Positions 24,561 to 32,843 of a DNA stretch of 64,000 nt are shown piece after piece (within the stretch, counting starts at the first letter, position 1; each line of letters begins with the position of its first letter). This DNA comes from Thermogemmatispora tikiterensis. GTDB lineage: Bacteria; Chloroflexota; Ktedonobacteria; Ktedonobacterales; Ktedonobacteraceae. The notes below the pieces were generated by a model that worked only from the letters and a program-made list of their open reading frames with translations, had not been told where the DNA came from and did no database searches. Position numbers and translations under genes: made by a program. The stretch is from NCBI RefSeq assembly GCF_003268475.1, contig NZ_MCIF01000002.1, positions 3,211,382-3,275,381 on the forward strand, written 5' to 3'.

Positions 24561-24780
24561 GAGTTGAGGAGGCAAGGCGGGGCGAGGAAGAGCGTGAGCC
24601 AAGCCAGCAGTCCGCCCATACTTCCATCTGCTTTGGGGGGAAGCGAGCAGAGCGGTACCCCCTTCCCCCCAAGAAGGCGCCGCTTCTCCGGCTCCAGGGC
24701 AGGCATTCCGCGAGCAGATGGGCGGGCGGGGAGTGTGCCAACCAAAGCAACCCAAATTCATCGGCAGAAGGAGTTCACTA

Positions 24781-25647
24781 TTGGACCTGTTGACTACAGC
24801 ACCACTCAAGCTTTCTCCAGAAGCACCCATTGACCTCCACATGCACACAACCTACAGCGATGGGCGCTGGACAGCCGAGCAACTGATCGCCTATCTGGTA
24901 CAAGAAGGCTTCGCGCTGGTTGCCGTCACTGATCATGACCGTGTTGACACCATCAACACGGTGCGTCAGCTAGCAGCAAGCAGAGGGCTGCCAGTACTCG
25001 CTGGTGTAGAAATGAGCACCACCTGGCGCAACCACCCCACGCACGTTCTCTGCTACGGCTTCGATCCCGAAACCACCCTGTTGCGCGAGGTCATTGCAGA
25101 CGTCAAGCGTCGGCAGCATGAACATACATGCGAAGTTTACGAGACCCTCAAGAGGCGGGGCTATAACTTTCCGCGCGCCGCCGAGCTGCTCGCCGCCAGC
25201 GGAGGCGAGCCGCAGCAACTGCGCGACACCGTCCTTCTCCTCATCGAGCACGGCTACGCTCCAGACTGGCCGCATGCAATGGAGATTCTGCGCGAGGCTG
25301 GTCAACACAGCATTCATGCTGAGATGGCTGCGACCGTCGAGGCGGTTCACCGCAGCGGGGGAGTGGCTCTGATCGCCCATCCAGGGCGGAGGGAGCGAGG
25401 CTTTACCTTCTACGATACCGCCCTCCTGGAGGAGGTGCGGGCCGAGGTGCCGCTAGACGGTCTTGAGGTCTATCATCCCTATCATAGTCCCGAGACGATC
25501 GAGAGCTATCTCGCTTACGTCAACAAGCACGACCTGCTACTGAGCACCGGCTCGGACTCACATGGGCATGCCGGGCGCATGCCTATCAAGTACCGCGCCG
25601 AGATTAGCCAGCGTCTGCTGGAGCGTCTCGGCGTCCAGGTAGGATAG
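24781..25647 (+). CDS. PHP-domain phosphoesterase (TrpH/RNase AM-like)
   Basis: 288 aa using a TTG start at 24781, seven bases after AAGGAG; no good ATG start is available. The PHP metal centre is visible as DLHMHTTYSDGRW (about 18-30), TDHDRVDT, AGVEMST, a mid-protein Glu, IAHPGR and the final STGSDSHGHAG. The helical insertion at about 95-185 matches the YciV/TrpH group, whose characterised members are 5'-3' exonucleases acting on short RNA or 3',5'-bisphosphonucleotidases. It follows the response regulator by 220 bp and is convergent with the PBP gene. Confidence 0.87.
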   Translation: MDLLTTAPLKLSPEAPIDLHMHTTYSDGRWTAEQLIAYLVQEGFALVAVTDHDRVDTINTVRQLAASRGLPVLAGVEMSTTWRNHPTHVLCYGFDPETTLLREVIADVKRRQHEHTCEVYETLKRRGYNFPRAAELLAASGGEPQQLRDTVLLLIEHGYAPDWPHAMEILREAGQHSIHAEMAATVEAVHRSGGVALIAHPGRRERGFTFYDTALLEEVRAEVPLDGLEVYHPYHSPETIESYLAYVNKHDLLLSTGSDSHGHAGRMPIKYRAEISQRLLERLGVQVG

Positions 25648-25664
25648 AGGCAGCTGCCTCTATC

Positions 25665-27947
25665 CTACTCGCCATTGTGGACAATATACCAATCGGTTGA
25701 GGTCAGTCCCTGATAGGAGACCGTCTTCTTCACGACGCCCGGCGGCGGACCAGGGAACTGTTCGACCGGCTTGCCCTGTTCCACCAGTAGCATCGTATCG
25801 TGCCAGATGGGACCAGCACCGTCGACCCCAATGACGTTGATCATCGGCGAGTTATCATCGTTGCCAACCCAAACCCCCACCACCGCGTCGGGCGTATAGC
25901 CTACCGTCCAGTTATCCATGAAGTTCTCTGATGTACCCGTCTTAGCTGCCGCGGGACGGACCACGCCGGGATTGCCAGCATAGCACTGCTGCTGAGTGTT
26001 GCTATAGAGGTAGAGGGCGCTGCACTTACCAAACTCATAGGTGCGGTTGTTGTTATCGCTGAGCACATTAGTGACCACAAAGGCCACCTGGCGACTAATG
26101 ACCCGTTTGCCCTGGGGCACGAAGCGATAGATCAGACGCCCCTGCGAGTCGGTCACCGTGTCGATAGCATGCGGTGGGACACGAATGCCACCGTTATCAA
26201 AAACGGCGTAGGCGGCGGTCATGTCCAGCAGATGGACGCCGAGTGTGCCCAGCACCATCGTGTAGTTGGGGGTACCAACATAGCTTGTAATGCCCATTGC
26301 CTCCGCCGTCTTGAGGGCCTTATCAACACCGACCTGCATCAGCAGTTTGACCGCCGGGATATTAAACGAGTTCTGCAAAGCGAAGCGGTACGTGATCAGG
26401 CCGTGATAGCTCATATCGTAGTTATGAGGCGTATAGGGCGGCAGGCCGCAGCACATCTGAATGGTCAACGGGCCATCGTAGACCGGCATGCCCGGACTGA
26501 TTCCTTGAGCAAAGGCCGTGGCATAGATGAACGGCTTAAAGGCCGAACCGGGCTGGCGATAGCCCTGGGTTGCCACATCGAATTGGCCTGTGTTGGGATC
26601 ATTGGGATGAATGTTGCCGACCAGGGTGCGGATGGCCCCCGTATGCGGGTCCATTACGACCACCGCGGCATCGCTCATATGGTGGGCAGCCATCTTCTGA
26701 ATCTGCTGCTGCGCGATCTTGAAGACTTGCTTCTGCAGATTGAGGTCCAGTGTGGTGTGAACGATCAACCCACTGCGTGCGAGCTGGGAGACCTTCACAT
26801 GCAAGACCTGGGCCAGCTCGTTGAGGGCGTAATTGATGAAGTGTGGGGCATCGGGGCTGTTCTGTACCACGCCGCGGTGCAGGAAATTCGGTTGCTGCAT
26901 CTCCACAATAGCAGCCCGCTCCTGCTGGGCAGTGATGTAACCCTGAACCCGCATCTGATGGAGCACATCCTTGGCACGCTGGAAGGCAGCTGGCCAATTG
27001 ATGAAAGGATCACGCGCGATCGGAGAGCTAGGGATGCCAGCCAGCATGGCCGACTGAGCAATGTCGAGCTGAGCCGCAGCCTTCTTTGTCGGAGTATCCT
27101 TGAGACCGAAGTAGGTGAAAGCTGCTGCTTCGGCTCCATAGGCCTGCTCACCGTAGTAGACGGTGTTCAGGTACATGGAGAGAATCTGCTCCTTGGTATA
27201 GTACCGTGTTACCTGCGGAGCAAGAATGATTTCTTGAAGTTTTCTAATAATGGTATCTTTATTACCAACAATGGCATTTTTAATGAGCTGCTGAGTGATG
27301 GTGCTACCACCAGAGACGATGCGACCGTGGGTCAGATCGTCGAGGGCGGCGCGCACAATACCAGTGATATCGTAGCCTGGGTTATTCCAGAAGTTCTGGT
27401 CTTCGATAGCGATTTCAGCATGCTGTAGATGGATAGAGATTTGCGAGAGCGGGACCGTCGTCTGCAGCCCTTCGCTTGTCATCTGATAGATCAGATCGCC
27501 ACTGGCATCATACATCTTCAGGTTATCCTTGGGAAGAATATCAGCCAAAGTGACAACCTGTTGTCCGAAGCGCTCCTGGGTAGCGCTGACCAGGCCCGCT
27601 ACTCCAACCAGCACGCTGGCGAGGACAACGATCACCGCCAGGGAGATGACAGCTAGCGGCATCAGCGTCCACTGGGTGCCAATCTTCTCAGCGAGCGCGT
27701 AACGCAAATTACTGCGATGGAGGTTCTTGCGCTTATAGTGACGCCTGAGACGCCAGCCACGCGGGTGGGTCACCAGATGGGGAGCCTCATAGTAGACACC
27801 CACCGGAGGTTTCTCAGGGCGTTCCTCTAGCCGTTGGGCGGCAGCTGCCCGGCTATTGGCCGGCAGACGGGCAGGAAGGTGGAGCACCTCCGTTTTCTCT
27901 CCTGCCGACTCTTCTTCCAGAACCTCTATCTGCCTCTCGTCGGACAT
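25665..27947 (-). CDS. Class A penicillin-binding protein (PBP1-type)
   Basis: 760 aa bifunctional peptidoglycan synthase. A 90-residue basic cytoplasmic N-terminus is followed by one membrane helix (about 93-118). The GT51 glycosyltransferase domain has the catalytic Glu in AEIAIEDQNFWNNPGYD, RIVSGGSTITQQLIKN and RKLQEIILA. The transpeptidase domain has the SxxK serine in GSAFKPFIYATAF, an SFN motif, and KTGTSENFMDNWTVGYTPD. The C-terminus is short with no PASTA domains. It polymerises and cross-links glycan outside the membrane. It is a single gene, with a well-formed promoter about 180 nt upstream. Confidence 0.94.
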   Translation of the reverse strand: MSDERQIEVLEEESAGEKTEVLHLPARLPANSRAAAAQRLEERPEKPPVGVYYEAPHLVTHPRGWRLRRHYKRKNLHRSNLRYALAEKIGTQWTLMPLAVISLAVIVVLASVLVGVAGLVSATQERFGQQVVTLADILPKDNLKMYDASGDLIYQMTSEGLQTTVPLSQISIHLQHAEIAIEDQNFWNNPGYDITGIVRAALDDLTHGRIVSGGSTITQQLIKNAIVGNKDTIIRKLQEIILAPQVTRYYTKEQILSMYLNTVYYGEQAYGAEAAAFTYFGLKDTPTKKAAAQLDIAQSAMLAGIPSSPIARDPFINWPAAFQRAKDVLHQMRVQGYITAQQERAAIVEMQQPNFLHRGVVQNSPDAPHFINYALNELAQVLHVKVSQLARSGLIVHTTLDLNLQKQVFKIAQQQIQKMAAHHMSDAAVVVMDPHTGAIRTLVGNIHPNDPNTGQFDVATQGYRQPGSAFKPFIYATAFAQGISPGMPVYDGPLTIQMCCGLPPYTPHNYDMSYHGLITYRFALQNSFNIPAVKLLMQVGVDKALKTAEAMGITSYVGTPNYTMVLGTLGVHLLDMTAAYAVFDNGGIRVPPHAIDTVTDSQGRLIYRFVPQGKRVISRQVAFVVTNVLSDNNNRTYEFGKCSALYLYSNTQQQCYAGNPGVVRPAAAKTGTSENFMDNWTVGYTPDAVVGVWVGNDDNSPMINVIGVDGAGPIWHDTMLLVEQGKPVEQFPGPPPGVVKKTVSYQGLTSTDWYIVHNGE

Positions 27948-28093
27948 AGTCTACCCCTTCTTCTCTCTCCTGCTTGCTTGCTGATTGCACGGCAGGGTCT
28001 GCACTGGGGCTTCCCCTGCCTGCACTGCTCGCCGCTGATCTTGCTCCTCGGAGACAGTTCTCACACCGACCCGCGCCCTCCAAGACGGGGAGT

Positions 28094-28110
28094 CGCTTGA
28101 GAGTCAAGCG
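28094..28110 (-). repeat. 7-bp hairpin in the PBP leader
   Basis: CGCTTGA (28094-28100) and TCAAGCG (28104-28110) pair perfectly around a 3-nt loop, inside the predicted untranslated leader of the PBP gene. Confidence 0.45.
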
Positions 28111-28131
28111 GGTCCTTATATCCAGGATAGC

Positions 28132-28160
28132 AGATAACAGAAACTGACAGTTTATCTCAA
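28132..28160 (-). promoter_or_regulatory. Promoter of the PBP gene with an internal palindrome
   Basis: On the minus strand TTGAGA (28155-28160) is followed after exactly 17 bp by TTATCT (28132-28137). The spacer holds the palindrome AAACTGACAGTTT (28141-28153), a 6-bp inverted repeat around one base, positioned to act as a repressor operator. Confidence 0.5.
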
Positions 28161-28655
28161 TGGAGTGAATTTCACAGGAAATGCAGAATTATGTCTGCTC
28201 TTGCCGCTCCGCCCTCCAGGCTGGAGTCGCCACAAGAGCATGGCTTTACTACTGCTGTGCTTGCTTCTGGTCGTACCCTTATTCACGAACGAATGAGCGG
28301 CACTGCCAGTCACCAGCCCCTCCTCCGCACCGTTTCCCGAGTTATATTGATATTGTAACACAGAATGTATCTTTAATTCAATTGCGGATCGGGAGTTACG
28401 GAATACTTTCTAGATTACTGCTGAGACCTATCGCCGGCCCATCCCCCGGAGCGTGGCGAACCTGTATTGCTTACAGGTGGTAATACGTCGATCCTTCCTG
28501 TTTCGTATCGGGTGGGCTGGCTCCATAGGAGAGAAAGGTAAGCAGGCAGCTAGAGCGGGCCGACGGGGCTGACGAAACCAGGGGTGGGGTGGTAGAGAAG
28601 GAGTCAGTCGGAGGCCAGACGAGGGGAGATAGTAGCGGAGCTGGCCGTTAGGGAG
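28161..28655. other. AT-rich intergenic region, no gene seen
   Basis: About 500 bp upstream of the PBP promoter and downstream of the MerR-type gene (both minus strand). It is lower in GC around 28330-28430 than its surroundings, with no open frame that has a start signal or family resemblance. Confidence 0.5.
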
Positions 28656-29444
28656 TCAATCCGACCGGCCTGAGTGCGCTGTTCCTTCTCTGGCTGAGAG
28701 TATGTTGTCGGAGGGCTGGCACAGGGATTCCTCTTGAGCCAGGCTGTTTCCGCTCGGATCGCCCGTTGTTTGGGCAGGGGCAGGTGGCCGACTTTCGTTC
28801 TCGCCGAGGGCGGCCTCGATCAGGGCGGGCAAGATCTCGTTGGTCAGGCGTTGGATTTGGTAGAGACTTTCGGCCCAGGGTATCTCCTGATGATCGCGAG
28901 TTCCCTGGACTTCGGCTAGCTGGATCAGAGTCTCGTCGACGAGGCTACGAAAATAGAGGAAGGCGCGTACAGCGTCGGCCACTGGCACATGGGAAGAGCG
29001 GGTAATCGAGCCATATTCGTGGCCGAGGCGGGCGGCCTCATGCAGCAGCTCGGGATAGGCGCCAGCATCTGTCAGAGCGCGCAGCAGCAGCTCCAGCAGG
29101 CGTCGTCCGAGGCGGCGATAGGCTTCGCGGGCAGCCTCATCGAAATGGCGATGCCAGGGCAAGCGATCCAGCACGCCTTCGGCCCAGGCCTCGCGCACGC
29201 GCCCCAGCACGCTTTGCACGAGAAGGCGCGCAGCCGGGCGCGGCTTGCGCTCGCTTTCCTGACGCAGGTGGGCCTCGATGTCGGAGCGGCGAAAGCGGCG
29301 ATGGCCTCCGCTGGTACGTCGTGAGGGCAGGGCATTGCGGTCGGCCCACAGGCGCACCGTCGCTGGATGCATCCCCAGTAATTCTGCGGCCTCGCGCAGA
29401 CTCAGCCACTCCTCCTCTGGCCGTGGTGTAGAAGCAGACGTCAT
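28656..29444 (-). CDS. MerR/excisionase-type DNA-binding regulator with helical effector domain
   Basis: 262 aa. An N-terminal winged helix (about 12-62) reads EEWLSLREAAELLGMHPATVR followed by SGGHRRFRRSDI, the SGGxRRF wing of MerR and excisionase proteins. Residues 65-205 are helical with AARLGHEYGSITRSSHVPVADAVRAF, a pattern like the RsbR N-terminal or histidine-kinase-associated helical sensor domains. The last 50 residues are low complexity. No metal-binding cysteines are placed as in MerR metal sensors. Target genes are unknown; it is isolated, with the PBP gene 700 bp downstream and the PLD pseudogene upstream. Confidence 0.75.
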   Translation of the reverse strand: MTSASTPRPEEEWLSLREAAELLGMHPATVRLWADRNALPSRRTSGGHRRFRRSDIEAHLRQESERKPRPAARLLVQSVLGRVREAWAEGVLDRLPWHRHFDEAAREAYRRLGRRLLELLLRALTDAGAYPELLHEAARLGHEYGSITRSSHVPVADAVRAFLYFRSLVDETLIQLAEVQGTRDHQEIPWAESLYQIQRLTNEILPALIEAALGENESRPPAPAQTTGDPSGNSLAQEESLCQPSDNILSAREGTAHSGRSD

Positions 29445-29674
29445 GGCCCGACCTCCCTTCAGAACCAGGGCCGGTGTGGTGCCGACAGATGAACGGCAAA
29501 CGGCTTAACAAAGGTCTGGAGTACCTTGTATACGTAATGGTTCCCGAGCTTCACGAACTGACAGCACGTCTCTCCCCTGTAAATAGATTGTATGGGAATT
29601 GTGCATGCCCGTCAAGGCCGCTCTCTTCAGGCCCTAAGACCGACTACGCTGCTATCAACCAATGGCTTCCTCTA

Positions 29675-30720
29675 CTAACCTTTCGATAGTGGCCCGATCC
29701 CCGCCAAATGCTGCTCCAGACGCTGAATCGCCAGATCCCTTAGCCGAGCAGGCACTTCAGGAGTGAGCGCCCGCCTCAATGCCGGATTGACAATGTAGTA
29801 GTCCCCTTCGGCACTGGCTTCCAGCCGCCCTCAACGTTCAAAACGTGGAAAGGGATCAATACGTATGATGTCAATGAAGGCGCTTTCTTCAAGCTCTGAA
29901 TCATCAATCGCTGCTCTACTCCTACCTCGCTGTTTCTCACGCGGTAACCCTCTCTGATCTCAAAACTGGTAGAAGAGATGAAAGCAGGCAACAGCATGAT
30001 ATTGCAAAAAGAAGTCGCAATCATCAGTATGATCCAGCATGACAATACAAAGAAGCATTTGATAGGCGTAGACCAGGCGCGTCCCCTGTAGATCGTGCTC
30101 CAGCTCTTCCAGGCCTGGCGCTGTAGCGGTTCCGGTACGACGAATGCAGGGCACACCGCCGCAGGCATCCCTTCTTTGCGCAAATAATCGGTGTAGTCCC
30201 GCTCTCGTATATGACGTCCCAATCCCTGTTCAGTAGCTTCCAAACTTCTGTACAGATCCTCTGTAAGGGGATGAGCCTGGAGCCGGTAACCCTCTAGCAA
30301 TGCCTCTAGCCTGGTAAATAGCTCAGTGAATCGCTGCCCCTCAATGAGCAGATTGAGTTCGATGTTGAGGTCAAGACCGCTACTGGTCAGATTCGATGAG
30401 CCGATCATAGCCCAGGCTAACCCCTTGTTAACGCCATAATAGACCTTGGGCTGAAAGGTGCTGCCAGACTCGGCGAGGTCGACAAAAACCTCTGCTCCCA
30501 GCTCCTGAAGCTGTCTGAAGGCCACTACGCGATTGATGGGAGCGATGCCTACGGTGATCCGCGTGCATCTGGCGGCTTTGATGAGCTGACTGAGATTGAG
30601 TACTCCACCAGGCGAGATATAGGCTACTGCTAGTTCTAGATCCATACCCCTATAACGCTGAGCTATTTCTTCCAGCTTCTCCAGGGGCTGATGAACCAGG
30701 CAGACACTCACGTTGGCCAT
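29675..30720 (-). pseudogene. Broken PLD-like (HKD-type) gene: one frameshift and two nonsense codons
   Basis: The first 200 residues read well in one frame from ATG 30720 (GGAG 7 nt upstream). They include a PLD-type half-site FQPKVYYG...AMIGSSNLTSSG, where Gln replaces the expected His of HxK. Around 30105-30125 the reading moves to another frame, which then continues to a stop at 29675-29677 with sensible protein sequence (LEELEHDLQGTRLVYAYQ, later GDYYIVNPALRRALTPEVP). That frame is cut by TGA codons at 29960-29962 and 29831-29833. The original frame also stays open to about 29776 but its product is unlike a protein. The intact gene would encode about 348 residues, perhaps a PLD-like nuclease or restriction-associated protein. 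Confidence 0.75.
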
Positions 30721-31340
30721 GAGTTGCTCCTCCTCTGCTCCAGGTGCCTTTCAGCCTCTCTCTTCTCTCCGGCAACGAGAAAAGCAAGGAGTCCCTGAGT
30801 GAGAGGGATCTATAATACTGCTTGCCAGTTACTCCTTCTGGCTTGCTTTTTTCTCGACTTACAGTCCAGGAAAGGAATCCGCTAACGAACCTGGTCATGT
30901 TTGTCATTGATGAAGCCAAAGAGAGCGGGAAAGACAAAGCTGAATGGTTCACAGCGGGCATCTGGCCATCTGCGCTGTTAAGGGAGGGGGCTGGTATGGC
31001 AAGCATGGCTATGGTACAATAGATGCCAATCAGCACGAGAGCAAGGACGCAGGCGAGGCCCTTCCACCGCTAGATCAAGTAACCCGGCTGGCTCACTTTG
31101 CTGGCTGGTTAGCAGGCACGCTGGCTGACTGGCGTTCGCATCGCCTCCTCTCAAAACCCGTCGTTCGCCCGCAAGGCACGCGCCACAAACCACTACTGCG
31201 GCTCGGGCAACAAGAGAGGAGAGAATAGGATAGCAGGCCACTCCGCTAGCTTCGCCCAGGACAAAGATACTGATCACAATGCGCGACGCGCATAGACGTA
31301 AGGGCTATCGCAAGCACCAGGGAGAGGAGCAATATTCACT
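30721..31340. other. Divergent intergenic region, no convincing gene
   Basis: 620 bp between the PLD pseudogene and the FAD oxidoreductase. Short frames here lack ribosome binding sites. A 15-bp palindrome is listed separately. A TGGTACAAT stretch (31012-31020) looks like an extended -10 element, but it is 320 nt from the next gene and has no good -35. Confidence 0.45.
31279..31293. promoter_or_regulatory. 15-bp palindrome upstream of the FAD oxidoreductase
   Basis: ATGCGCG and CGCGCAT are exact inverted copies around one base, ending 47 bp before the ATG. It is a possible operator or leader hairpin. Confidence 0.4.
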
Positions 31341-32633
31341 ATGCAATACGCTATCTTTGGAGGCGGCGCCCTCGGCCTGGTGGCCGCCTATCGCCTGGCT
31401 CAGGCCGGTCAGTCGGTCATGGTCTTCGAGCAGGAGGAGGTCCCCGGCGGCCTGGCCGCTGGTTTCCAGGTCGCGCCCGACATCTGGTTGGAGAAGTTCT
31501 ATCACCACCTCTTCCGTACCGATCGCGCCGCTATTCGCCTGATTACCGAGCTGGGCCTCGGCCCACAGCTGGTCTGGTCTACTCCACGCACAGAGTCGCT
31601 GATCGAGGGCCAGATTTATCGTCTCGATTCGCCTACCTCTTTGCTGGCCTTCCGTCCCCTGCGCTTCTACGAGCGCCTGCGCGTCGGAGCAGTGGCCGCC
31701 TTCCTGAAACTCGCTCCTTCCTGGCCCCTGGAGGGCCGCACCGCCGCCCCCTGGCTGCGACGCTGGATGGGGAAACGTGCCTATGAGCTGGTCTTCGAAC
31801 CGCTCTTTGTGAGCAAGTTCGGCGCTCTCCATGAGCAGATCGCCTTGCCCTGGTTCTGGGCCCGCTTCCACGATCGCACCACCAGCCTGGGTTACCTCAA
31901 AGGCGGCTTCCAACAACTCTACGATCGCCTGGCGGAACGCATCACCTCTCTCGGCGGCAAGGTTCTGCTCGGCACCCGCATCGAAGGCGCCGAGCCGCTG
32001 GCCGACGGCGGCTGGCAGGTACGCACCACGCGCGGCACCTGGACGGTCGATCGGGTCATCTCTACCCTGGCTACCCGCCTGACCCTGCGCCTGATTCCAG
32101 CCCTGCCCTCAGACTACCGCGCTCGTTACGAGTGGGGCCAGGCTTACGGCGCCCACTGCCTGATTCTGGCCCTCGACCGTCGCCTGACGGCTACCTACTG
32201 GCTCAATATCTGCGATCCGGGCTATCCTTTCCTGAGCATCGTCGAACATACCAACCTGCGCCCTCCCGAGGAGTACGGCGGTCGCCATCTGCTCTACCTG
32301 GGCAACTATCGCCCAATGGATGACCCACTCTTCCAGATGGAGAAAGCCGAGGTCCTGGCCCAGTTCTTGCCCCATCTGTGCCGCATCCGTCCCGATTTCG
32401 ATCCCTCCTGGGTGCGCGAAAGCTGGATGTTCCGCGCTCCCTTCGCCCAACCGATCGTGACCCCAGACTACCGCGAGCATATTCCACCCCTGAAGACCCC
32501 CCTGCCCGGCCTCTGGCTGGCTAATATGTTCCAGGTCTATCCCCACGATCGCGGCCAGAACTACTCCATCGCTCTGGCCGAGCGCCTGGTTCGCCAGATC
32601 CTGGAGGAGGACGCAGCTCCCTCTCGACGCTGA
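31341..32633 (+). CDS. NAD(P)/FAD-dependent oxidoreductase (amine oxidase/protoporphyrinogen oxidase-like)
   Basis: 430 aa. The N-terminal dinucleotide-binding motif reads AIFGGGALGLVAAYRLAQAG with the ribose-binding Glu in VMVFEQEEVPGGLAAGF. WLEKFYHHLFRTD follows, and the C-terminal flavin-binding segment is PGLWLANMFQVYPHDRGQNY. The arrangement matches the amine-oxidase-fold proteins related to UDP-galactopyranose mutase and HemG/phytoene desaturase. Many such genes sit in surface-polysaccharide clusters as FAD-dependent isomerases or oxidoreductases, but here it stands alone, so the substrate is open. SD: GGAGAGGAGC about 8 nt before the ATG. Confidence 0.85.
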   Translation: MQYAIFGGGALGLVAAYRLAQAGQSVMVFEQEEVPGGLAAGFQVAPDIWLEKFYHHLFRTDRAAIRLITELGLGPQLVWSTPRTESLIEGQIYRLDSPTSLLAFRPLRFYERLRVGAVAAFLKLAPSWPLEGRTAAPWLRRWMGKRAYELVFEPLFVSKFGALHEQIALPWFWARFHDRTTSLGYLKGGFQQLYDRLAERITSLGGKVLLGTRIEGAEPLADGGWQVRTTRGTWTVDRVISTLATRLTLRLIPALPSDYRARYEWGQAYGAHCLILALDRRLTATYWLNICDPGYPFLSIVEHTNLRPPEEYGGRHLLYLGNYRPMDDPLFQMEKAEVLAQFLPHLCRIRPDFDPSWVRESWMFRAPFAQPIVTPDYREHIPPLKTPLPGLWLANMFQVYPHDRGQNYSIALAERLVRQILEEDAAPSRR

Positions 32634-32843
32634 GAAAGCTCCCTTCTCCCCCGCTCTGCCTCCCTCCTCTCTTTTTCCTCATCCTACACTACAATTAGAG
32701 CAGCTTCATACTTCAGCAGACTTGCTCCTCTATTCTTGTTTTGAATCCTGTCGAATGCAGACTACCATTCAGAAAATACTACGCTCACAGCTGCATGGAA
32801 GCAGCAATATCCTGGTACAGTAGAAGAGGAGGAGGAGGATTTG

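Noticed and set aside
26169..27428. 419-codon open frame opposite the PBP gene
   Set aside because: Antisense shadow with no start signal or motif.
29831..29962. Selenocysteine reading of the two in-frame TGA codons in the PLD-like gene
   Set aside because: No SECIS-like hairpin is seen after either codon and a frameshift is also required, so a pseudogene is simpler.
30822..31022. 66-codon open frame in the gap before the FAD oxidoreductase
   Set aside because: No ribosome binding site and no protein-like character.
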